This document shows positions 1 through 6,537 of a stretch of DNA of 6,831 bases, piece after piece. Below the pieces are notes generated by a model. It saw only the letters and a list, made by a program, of their open reading frames with translations. It did no database searches and was not told the origin of the DNA. The DNA comes from Oceanococcus sp041619315 (GTDB lineage Bacteria; Pseudomonadota; Gammaproteobacteria; Nevskiales; Oceanococcaceae), in contig JBFKEC010000178.1 of assembly GCA_041619315.1 (NCBI GenBank), forward strand, positions 1-6,831. The letters run 5' to 3'. Position 1 is the stretch's first letter. Each line of letters begins with the position of its first letter. The translations under genes and the position numbers were made by a program.

Positions 1-2100
1 ACCGTGACCGAGATGGTCTGGCCAGCGTGCGAGCAGGCTGGCATCGCGTTCACCTTCATCGCTCATGCTCAGGACATTTTCAAGTACGAAAATGACCGCC
101 TCAACCGGGTTGGCGAGATCGCCCAGGCCCCGCTGTGCAAGGCGGTGTTTACCCTCGGCCGCTTCCATCGGGATTTCCTGATGGCCCGCGGCGTGCCGGC
201 CGACAAGCTGCACATCAACCCCAACAGCATCGACACCACCCGCTTCCGCTACCACCCACCTCGCCAGCGTGCCGATGGCGAAGCACTGAAGGTCTGTGCC
301 ATTCATCGTCTGACCGAAAAGAAAGGCCTGCATGACCTGATTCGCGCCGCCGAGCTGCTGCGCAACGAGGCGGTTGAGATCAACATCTACGGTTATGGCG
401 ACGAAGAACCGCGCCTGCGCGAGATGATTGAGGAACTGGGCCTGAACAATTGCCGCCTGCATGGTGCACTCAACGGCTATAGCGAAATCGTTGCGGTGCT
501 CGATGAGCACGATCTGTTTGCCTGCCCATCGGTGCGCACGGCCAGTGGCGACATGGACGGCATCCCCACGGTGCTGCTGGAATCCATGGCCACCGGCACG
601 CCCGTGCTGACCACCCAGATTGCGAGCATTCCCGACCTGGTGCAGGACGGTGTCACCGGGCTGATGGTCAATGCCAATGATCCACACTCACTGGCCGATG
701 GCATACGCCGCTTTGCCCGCCTCGACCACGAACAGATCGAAGGCCTCAGCCTCAACGGTCGCAATGCGGTGCTGCGCCGCCATGACAATCGCAAACTGAC
801 GCGCAACCTGCTGCGCCAATGGCGTGACGAGGTCATCGACATCGTCATTGTCAGTTGGAACAACGTGGCCGAGCTGCAAGCCATCGTCGCCCACCTGTTT
901 GCGCACACCCGCAGCAACTTCCATCTGAGCATCTGCGACAACGCCAGCGAGCCGGATGTGGTCGCTTTTCTGTTCGACCTGCAGCGTAAACGCGACAATG
1001 TCACGGTCATCCATCGCGGTGAAAACACCTTTGTTGGCCCCGGCACCAACAGCGCAGCCGATCAGGGCCGGGCACCCTACGTGATCTACGTGTGTGGCAA
1101 GGAAGGCTTCGCCCTGGCCGATGGCTGGGAAAGCGACATGGCCGACTACATGGATGCCAACCCGGATGTGGGCCTGGCCGGATCAACCGGCTACAGCCCG
1201 ACCTACCTCACCGGTGCCCAACTGCCCGACGGAGTGGCCAAGTTTGCCGACTTCCGCAACAAGGACTTCGCCGCACAAAACCCGCAGCGTGTCTTCAAGC
1301 ATGTTCAGGGCGGCTTGTTCATCATGCGCCGGGCCATGTACGAGGACATCGGCGGCTTCAGCGAGCAGGTACCGCACAGCTACACCGACGTCGAGTACAG
1401 CTACTACGCCGAAAGCTGCGGCTGGAAGCTCGGCCAGGTCGACAGCGTATTGGCACTGTTCAACAAGACCGTGCCGAATATCTGGTCACGGGTGGATGAA
1501 CACATCAAGGTGATACATCCGCCGCGCCTGGAGGATCTGCCGCGCCTGCACGCCATCACCCGGCGCGAAATCCATTTCTGCAATATCTGCGAATGGTCAG
1601 CGCCGCGCCATCTCAGCCCTGACTATCACGATTGCCCCAGCTGTGGCGCGCAACCGGCCCATCGCAGCCTGTATCGCTACCTCGCCGAAGGCTTGCTGAC
1701 CTACCGCCGCCTGCCGGCATTGTGGATCAACCCGCATTCCTGCCTGGAGGCGTTCTGGCGCAAATCTTTTCAAGGCCGGCGCTTGAGCTTCAGCGATGTT
1801 GCCAGCGAACTTGAGCGCCACGGCAAACTGGACACCGCAACCGATGCCCTGTCACTGATCGTGGTACAGGACTGCGCCGCGCTGGATTCACTCGCCGCAG
1901 CCGAGCTGGCCCGCGTACTCAGCCCGCAGGGTGAAGTGGTGCTGATTCCGGGCGCGCATGGCGAAGCGCTGGATCACTGGGCACAACAACTCAGCGAACA
2001 CGGCCTGACCCAGAGCGGCCAGGCCCTCTATGCCAGCGATACGGTGTGCTATGACACCCGGCGACTGCTGGTTTTTCGCCCGGACAGCACGACACACTAG
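1..2100 (+). CDS. Multidomain glycosyltransferase (GT4 - GT2 - zinc-ribbon/methyltransferase-like), 5' end missing
   Basis: Predicted cytoplasmic enzyme adding sugars to a growing surface glycan. The reading frame is open from the first base and 699 codons are visible. It begins inside the N-terminal Rossmann half of a GT4 (GT-B) enzyme (FIAHAQDIF near 55-81, NPNSIDTTRF near 220), so roughly 100 or more residues lie upstream and the GTG at 4 is not a credible start. The GT4 nucleotide-sugar half follows: HRLTEKKGL at 304-330 and DGIPTVLLESMATGTP from 556, a D-x7-E form of the usual E-x7-E. A GT2-like fold runs about 838-1500: IVIVSWNN at 841, CDNAS at 934, GGLF at 1309, IGGFSE near 1348, TDVE at 1384. 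Where GT2 enzymes usually carry DXD it reads VCGKEGF (1090-1110). The C-terminus (about 1560-2097) has two cysteine pairs (codons 1579/1588 and 1633/1642) followed by HRSLYRYL, then a segment ending LARVLSPQGEVVLIPG. This resembles the zinc-ribbon SAM methyltransferases with CPxCGSxERHR motifs, but is diverged. Domain order is clear; sugar specificity and activity of the last two domains are not. Confidence 0.9.
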   Translation, partial: TVTEMVWPACEQAGIAFTFIAHAQDIFKYENDRLNRVGEIAQAPLCKAVFTLGRFHRDFLMARGVPADKLHINPNSIDTTRFRYHPPRQRADGEALKVCAIHRLTEKKGLHDLIRAAELLRNEAVEINIYGYGDEEPRLREMIEELGLNNCRLHGALNGYSEIVAVLDEHDLFACPSVRTASGDMDGIPTVLLESMATGTPVLTTQIASIPDLVQDGVTGLMVNANDPHSLADGIRRFARLDHEQIEGLSLNGRNAVLRRHDNRKLTRNLLRQWRDEVIDIVIVSWNNVAELQAIVAHLFAHTRSNFHLSICDNASEPDVVAFLFDLQRKRDNVTVIHRGENTFVGPGTNSAADQGRAPYVIYVCGKEGFALADGWESDMADYMDANPDVGLAGSTGYSPTYLTGAQLPDGVAKFADFRNKDFAAQNPQRVFKHVQGGLFIMRRAMYEDIGGFSEQVPHSYTDVEYSYYAESCGWKLGQVDSVLALFNKTVPNIWSRVDEHIKVIHPPRLEDLPRLHAITRREIHFCNICEWSAPRHLSPDYHDCPSCGAQPAHRSLYRYLAEGLLTYRRLPALWINPHSCLEAFWRKSFQGRRLSFSDVASELERHGKLDTATDALSLIVVQDCAALDSLAAAELARVLSPQGEVVLIPGAHGEALDHWAQQLSEHGLTQSGQALYASDTVCYDTRRLLVFRPDSTTH

Positions 2101-2889
2101 ATGAAAGACCTGACCCCCTGCCCCAACTTCATCATCATGGGCGCTCAGAAGTCCGGCACGACCAGCCTGCATGAGTATCTCAAGGTGCATCCGGACATTT
2201 TCATGTCCAGTCCGATCAAGGAACCTGGCCTGTTCCTTGGCGAGGAACGCGCCAAGACTTTCTGGACTACGGCTGGGCAGCCCATAGCTTCGCTGCACGA
2301 GTTACTCCACGAGCGCATGCTGCAAGGTTATCGGGGCGAGCAGTGGTTCGGCGATGCTTCCACCCACTACACCATCGGGCAGCGCAGTCGTGCCTGGGAC
2401 ATTCCACAACGCATGCACGCAGCAAACCCGGACATGCGCTTCATCTACATCTTGCGTAATCCGGTCGAACGCATTCTGTCCAATTATCATCACAGCCGAT
2501 CCAAAGGTCGTTGCAAGGGCACGTTGGAGGATTTTCTGGGCAGCCAAGAAGGGCCCAGTTCCGTTCTGACCAGCAAGTACTGGTATCAGCTAGAAGCCTA
2601 TCTTGAGACTTTCCGCCCGGAGCAGTTTCACGTCATAGTTTTCGAGGAATTCTTAGCACAACCGCATGAAACCATGGCGGGGATCTGGGACTTTCTAGAT
2701 TTACCATCCCCCGCTGTCAGCCCGAATTTTGTGGCCCACAACACGGGCCGCCAGGATACCCTCAGCTCCGTTGATGAATCGCCAGACCTTGAGCGTGTCC
2801 TCACCGCATTGAATAAAGACACCGTTCAGCTCCAGAACTGGCTAGGTCGTGACATTCCGGCATGGTCTGGCATGAGCTTTCCTCAATGA
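2101..2889 (+). CDS. PAPS-dependent sulfotransferase (Sulfotransfer_1 / heparan N-sulfotransferase-like)
   Basis: Predicted to transfer sulfate from PAPS to a hydroxyl or amino group of a glycan, in the cytoplasm. The 262-residue length is normal for a single-domain sulfotransferase. The 5'-phosphosulfate loop is GAQKSGTTSL (residues 14-23, with Lys17). The SPIKEPGLF segment (38-45) sits where heparan N-sulfotransferases carry the catalytic Glu, making Glu41 the likely base. FGDASTHY (93-100) corresponds to the conserved GEAS-type loop. The 3'-phosphate site is FIYILRNPVERILSNYHHS, with Arg119 and Ser127 in the expected places. There is no signal peptide or membrane helix. The ATG follows directly on the upstream stop (TAGATG) with no convincing Shine-Dalgarno, so translation is probably coupled to gene 1. 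G+C falls from about 59% in 2101-2400 to about 53% in 2401-2889, below gene 1. The family is firm; the acceptor is unknown. Confidence 0.93.
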   Translation: MKDLTPCPNFIIMGAQKSGTTSLHEYLKVHPDIFMSSPIKEPGLFLGEERAKTFWTTAGQPIASLHELLHERMLQGYRGEQWFGDASTHYTIGQRSRAWDIPQRMHAANPDMRFIYILRNPVERILSNYHHSRSKGRCKGTLEDFLGSQEGPSSVLTSKYWYQLEAYLETFRPEQFHVIVFEEFLAQPHETMAGIWDFLDLPSPAVSPNFVAHNTGRQDTLSSVDESPDLERVLTALNKDTVQLQNWLGRDIPAWSGMSFPQ

Positions 2890-4751
2890 TTCCGCACGTT
2901 GTACATCTGTGCTGGGCGCAGGGTGAAAGTCAGGCACCCGACATCGTCAAATTGTGCATTCAGATGTGGCGCGATCTGAATCCCGATGCCGAGGTCAGGG
3001 TTTACGATGACAATGACATCGATCGGGTACTTGAAGGTGACATTCCGAAGCAGGTGTATTCAGGACTCAAAGTCCAGTTCAAAACAGATTTACTGCGCAC
3101 CAAATTGTTAGCCGACGAAGGCGGCATCTGGGCAGATGCCTCCTGCTTGCCTGTCCTCCCACTGCGACACTGGCTGCCTGCCGACAATGACTTTGATTTT
3201 TCAGCCCCACATAGCCCCAGAGTCGGCCGAACGGTCAGCAACTGGTTCATGCTGGCTCGTCGCCACAGCCAGCTCATGTCCCGGCAATATGAAACGTTAT
3301 GCAATTACTGGCGCACACCCAAGCATTTGCTGCCACAAAACCCTGACGCCATTGCACAAATTGAAAAGAACTGGCGCACTTTTATCTCCGACGAGTACGC
3401 ACATACCCTGCGCGTTGCACCCTATTTCCTGTGGCACTACCACTTCACACGCATGCTCGAAACGGACGAGCGGGCCCAGCAGCTGTTTAACAGCGGCCCG
3501 ATCCTGATCGAACACAAAAACGCTTCATTCGTAAATTCATTTGGTGTTGCCGCCACGAAAGGCACCCCGCGGCCGACCAACAAACTCGTGCACTTTCTCA
3601 GCTCAACGGATTGCCCCGTTCAGAAGATCAACTGGCGCATCCGATATGACTACCCTCATGACATGATGCGTAGAACGCTGATCGATCGCGCGCTCACCAT
3701 GGATGCACTACTCACGGAAAATGCAGAGCCGCCAAGCACAAACCTGCTGCACCGCCTGGGCAGGAAATTGATGCCCGGCCGCGATGCCCAAGACAATAAC
3801 GCCGCTGCAAACACACACTGTCTGTCTTTCATCGTCAGCGGCGTCCCGCGCAGCGGCACCAGTGCGTTTGCCCGCAGTCTCAATCTGCATCCAGCGCTGT
3901 TCTGCGGGATCGAATGTTTCCCGATCAACCATGATTACGCCGGCTTTACCGCACCAGACAGCTTTCTCGCCCTGGGCGAGGCGGACAAACGCACCCGCGC
4001 GCAGGACAACTCGCTTGAGGCCCTGAATGGCAAGCTGGCCAGTGACCAGCGGCCAACGCATTACGGCAACAAACTGCCGCGCTACTACTTCTGCCTGTGG
4101 CGCCTGCAGCAGGCAAACCTGCAGCCGCGTATCGTGCATGTTTTTCGCGACCCGATTGCCACCGCCAATTCGTGGGACCGCAGGGCGGCCAATCCCAGAG
4201 ATGTGCTGTGGCAGCGCGGCCAGATCGGCCTGTTTGCCGTGGCCGAGTGCTTTATCGCCCTGCTGCGCCTAGCCCAGCTGGATAGGCCGGTCTGCCTGGT
4301 CAGCCATGCGCGCTATTTTTCATCCGCGCCGGACGATTACAGCCGGGTCATCAAGGCATTGGGTGTCAAACCGGATGCCAGCGCCAGCGCCGCTTTTCAT
4401 GCTGAGTATTTTCAGAGCAAAGCGAGCACGTCGCTGACGCCACCGGCGTGGGCCGCAGACATAGACATAGCCGGGCTGAGCGCCTGGGTCGAGCAGCTTG
4501 CCGCTCAGCCGCAAACCCTGCTGTCCGACCCGATCCATGCACAAGCACTGGCCAGACGCTGGTCTGAAGCCATGCCCCACATCACCCGGCATCTGTTGCA
4601 GGCGATCACCGCGAGCCGTGATGTCCTTGCCTACACGGACAACTGGCTCAACATCCTCAAGCACCATCTGAACAAGGACTGCCCCGCGGTTTACACCATG
4701 CTTACGCCTATGCTTGAAGCGCTCACCAATGCCACCCATGCCCATGACTGA
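2886..4751 (+). CDS. Bifunctional glycosyltransferase-sulfotransferase fusion protein
   Basis: A 621-residue protein predicted to add a sugar and a sulfate to the same glycan. The N-terminal third resembles the capsular polysaccharide synthesis/GT32-type family: IPHVVHLCWAQGE (2-14), W28 with NPDAEVRVYDDND (32-44), and FKTDLLRTKLLADEGGIWAD (65-84) ending in the Asp-Ala-Ser triad 84-86. This is the DxT/S-like variant of the metal-binding DXD motif. After a linker (about 280-312) comes a sulfotransferase domain: VSGVPRSGTSAF (317-328) as the 5'-phosphosulfate loop and IVHVFRDPIATANSW (416-430) as the 3'-phosphate site, with Arg421 and Ser429. The last 100 or so residues are not assigned and look helical. 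I chose ATG 2886 because it gives a standard ATGA overlap with gene 2 and starts just before the family's typical IPxxxHxxW opening. An in-frame ATG at 2862 would add eight residues that look like read-back into gene 2. G+C is about 53-54% over the glycosyltransferase half and about 62-63% in the sampled sulfotransferase half. Confidence 0.9.
   Translation: MIPHVVHLCWAQGESQAPDIVKLCIQMWRDLNPDAEVRVYDDNDIDRVLEGDIPKQVYSGLKVQFKTDLLRTKLLADEGGIWADASCLPVLPLRHWLPADNDFDFSAPHSPRVGRTVSNWFMLARRHSQLMSRQYETLCNYWRTPKHLLPQNPDAIAQIEKNWRTFISDEYAHTLRVAPYFLWHYHFTRMLETDERAQQLFNSGPILIEHKNASFVNSFGVAATKGTPRPTNKLVHFLSSTDCPVQKINWRIRYDYPHDMMRRTLIDRALTMDALLTENAEPPSTNLLHRLGRKLMPGRDAQDNNAAANTHCLSFIVSGVPRSGTSAFARSLNLHPALFCGIECFPINHDYAGFTAPDSFLALGEADKRTRAQDNSLEALNGKLASDQRPTHYGNKLPRYYFCLWRLQQANLQPRIVHVFRDPIATANSWDRRAANPRDVLWQRGQIGLFAVAECFIALLRLAQLDRPVCLVSHARYFSSAPDDYSRVIKALGVKPDASASAAFHAEYFQSKASTSLTPPAWAADIDIAGLSAWVEQLAAQPQTLLSDPIHAQALARRWSEAMPHITRHLLQAITASRDVLAYTDNWLNILKHHLNKDCPAVYTMLTPMLEALTNATHAHD
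4716..4719 (+). promoter_or_regulatory. Weak candidate ribosome-binding site that bears on the start of gene 4
   Basis: GAAG sits 9 bases upstream of ATG 4729 and 24 bases upstream of ATG 4744. If it is used, the protein begins at 4729 and carries five extra residues (MPPMP). The match is short, so I kept 4744, which gives the smaller overlap with gene 3 and starts just ahead of the recognisable beta-module. Confidence 0.25.
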
Positions 4752-6537
4752 GCTTCACCACGGCGTACTTGATGAAATCCGCGACAACGCGCTGGTCGGC
4801 TGGGCCTCATACGGCCCTAATGATGAGCGTGCCCCGCAGGTCGAACTGCTTATAGACGGCCAGGTGGTAGCCCAGTGTGAAGCCACGCTCAACCGCCCCG
4901 GGGTCAAGCAGCGCGGGTTACACCCCAGCGGACGCTGTGGTTTCACATTTTCGCTGGATCTGATCCCCGAGTCACTGCGCAATGAAACCCAGGTTGTGAG
5001 TGTGCGCCTGGTCGGGCCGGACCGCCCACCGATCGAACTGCGCAACAGCCCCAAAGCACTGGTATGGGACACCCATTACGAGATTCCGCTGGTCAAGAAG
5101 CTGTTCTTCATGCACGTCGCCAAGGCTGCAGGAACCAGCGCCAATCACATGATGGCCAGTTTCTATTCGCCAATGAGCTGCGTAACCCATATCGAAACGC
5201 AATTTGGCGACTGGCCGGCCGGGCATGCACGCCAGTTCGACTTTATCTCCGGACACATCGAAGCGCCGGTGGCAAGCAAGCTGGGGCTGAAGAATTTTGT
5301 CTGGGCCACGTTGTTTCGCAAGCCCAAACCGCATCTGTTTTCGCACATCAACTGGCTGCGGCATATTGGTGCGGACCCCGACAGCGAATTCCACAAGGCC
5401 CATTCCGGCAAGGTCCGCGAGCTGGCCCTGCGGCTGGCAGCGGTCGCGCCGGGTGACAACGAAGCGCTGCGCACGGCACTGGATTACCAGGACCCAACCG
5501 TACGCACTCTGTTCGACAACCGTCAGACCCGCTACCTTCTGCCACGCAATACCAGCCATGTCGATGACAACAGCATGGCGCGCGCGTTCAAGCAATTGGA
5601 AGCGTTTGATCTGGTCGGTGCGGTGGAACAAATCGAGGTGTTCAACCAGGAGCTGAAAAGCTTGCTCGGCACTCAGGAAAACGGCGATCTTCCAAGCCTG
5701 AACCGGGCACCCAGCGAGAGCCCACTGCAACTGGAAGACTTCCGCGAAGAGGTCATCCTGCCGTTCATTCGCTTCGACCGCGAAATTTACAAGGATGTGC
5801 TGCGCCGAGTACGCCAACGGCGCGGTCTACAGGCCACCGGTAAAAAACACCTGCTGGCCCGACAACCCAAACCGCATGCCTATCTGTTGCCGCAGCTGCA
5901 GACAGTGGACAAGGCCACGGCCCCCAGTCGCCAGCCCTGCTCAGCCCTGACCCCGGCAACCGACACCACGCAGAAAACCGTGATCGTGCTTGGCGTTTCG
6001 CGTGGCGGCACATCAATGGTCGCCGGCCTGCTCAGCATGCTGGGCGTCAGCATGGGCAAAACCCTGTCCGCCGGCAGTCACGAAGACCCGGCCTTTCACA
6101 GCCATGATGTGGCGACGCTGCGCGCGCTGATCGCCGAGCGCAACGCCGAGCATGAATTGTGGGGCTGGAAATATCCGCACACCCTGGATTATCTGGGCAG
6201 AATCCACGGCCAGCTGCGCAATCCGCATTTCGTGGTGATTTACCGCGATGTCATGAGCGTGGCTCAGGCTTTTCAGCGTGCCGATGGCACCGCGCTGAAA
6301 GTGGCTCTGAAAGATGCCCACAAGCGTTACGACAAGCTGACTCGTTTCTGCCTGGACTGCGACGATCCGTTGCTGACCATCTCCTACGAAAAAGCCATCA
6401 ACAACCCCAATGCCCTGCTGCGTGAGCTGTCGCGCTTTTGTGGCGTGAGCATGAGTCTGGAACTCAAGGCACGCTGTCTGCAGTTCATTGAGCCCGGCCG
6501 CTATGCTGCGCTCAAATCACCGGGAGTTCAGGCGTGA
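4744..6537 (+). CDS. Three-module protein: GWA beta-module, Sulfotransfer_2-like domain, second sulfotransferase-like domain
   Basis: A 597-residue protein. Residues about 7-112 form a beta-rich module (GVLDEIRDNALVGWASYG near the start, LLIDGQVVA, then a GF-containing strand and RNSPKAL). It resembles a module I know from the ends of other bacterial glycosyltransferases and sulfotransferases; its role is unknown, perhaps glycan binding. A Sulfotransfer_2-type domain follows: FFMHVAKAAGTSANHMM (121-137) as PAPS loop with Lys127, and FVWATLFRKPKPHLFSHINW (185-204) as 3'-phosphate site with Arg192 and Ser200. After a linker (about 360-410) comes a second P-loop sulfotransferase-like domain: VIVLGVSRGGTSMVAGLL (413-430) and FVVIYRDVMSVAQAF, with Arg501 and Ser505. 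The first loop has Lys, the second has Arg420 instead, as in the PRSGTS group. No signal peptide or membrane helix is seen. The start is uncertain: ATG 4744 overlaps gene 3 by 8 bases, while ATG 4738, ATG 4729 (GAAG 9 bases upstream) and TTG 4714 are in frame. The sulfotransferase calls are firm by motif; two active sites are inferred. Confidence 0.87.
   Translation: MTELHHGVLDEIRDNALVGWASYGPNDERAPQVELLIDGQVVAQCEATLNRPGVKQRGLHPSGRCGFTFSLDLIPESLRNETQVVSVRLVGPDRPPIELRNSPKALVWDTHYEIPLVKKLFFMHVAKAAGTSANHMMASFYSPMSCVTHIETQFGDWPAGHARQFDFISGHIEAPVASKLGLKNFVWATLFRKPKPHLFSHINWLRHIGADPDSEFHKAHSGKVRELALRLAAVAPGDNEALRTALDYQDPTVRTLFDNRQTRYLLPRNTSHVDDNSMARAFKQLEAFDLVGAVEQIEVFNQELKSLLGTQENGDLPSLNRAPSESPLQLEDFREEVILPFIRFDREIYKDVLRRVRQRRGLQATGKKHLLARQPKPHAYLLPQLQTVDKATAPSRQPCSALTPATDTTQKTVIVLGVSRGGTSMVAGLLSMLGVSMGKTLSAGSHEDPAFHSHDVATLRALIAERNAEHELWGWKYPHTLDYLGRIHGQLRNPHFVVIYRDVMSVAQAFQRADGTALKVALKDAHKRYDKLTRFCLDCDDPLLTISYEKAINNPNALLRELSRFCGVSMSLELKARCLQFIEPGRYAALKSPGVQA
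6522..6526 (+). promoter_or_regulatory. Shine-Dalgarno sequence for the downstream GT2 gene
   Basis: GGGAG lies inside the end of gene 4, 10 bases before ATG 6537 and 7 bases before the alternative GTG 6534. It is the best ribosome-binding site at any of the four gene junctions. The other three starts (2101, 2886, 4744) have only weak or no purine-rich matches, which points to translational coupling there. Confidence 0.5.

Noticed and set aside
556..582. Asp in place of the first Glu of the GT4 E-x7-E motif as a sign of inactivity
   Set aside because: DGIP...LLE forms are common among colanic-acid-type GT4 enzymes, so this is normal for the subgroup.
477..1049. Minus-strand open frame of 190 codons
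   Set aside because: It is antisense to the GT4/GT2 gene, and its translation is Ser/Arg-rich with no domain, as expected for a shadow frame.
4..2100. GTG at 4 as the true start of gene 1
   Set aside because: The protein would begin in the middle of a GT4 N-terminal domain, and the frame is open to the window edge, so the gene is truncated by the window.
2862..2885. Upstream ATG at 2862 as the start of gene 3
   Set aside because: It would add eight residues overlapping gene 2, ahead of the family's typical IPxxxHxxW opening. ATG 2886 gives the common ATGA overlap.
4972..5817. Long open frame of 281 codons on the minus strand
   Set aside because: It lies wholly within gene 4, whose frame carries clear sulfotransferase motifs. 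Its translation shows no recognisable family, and long antisense frames are expected in GC-rich coding DNA.
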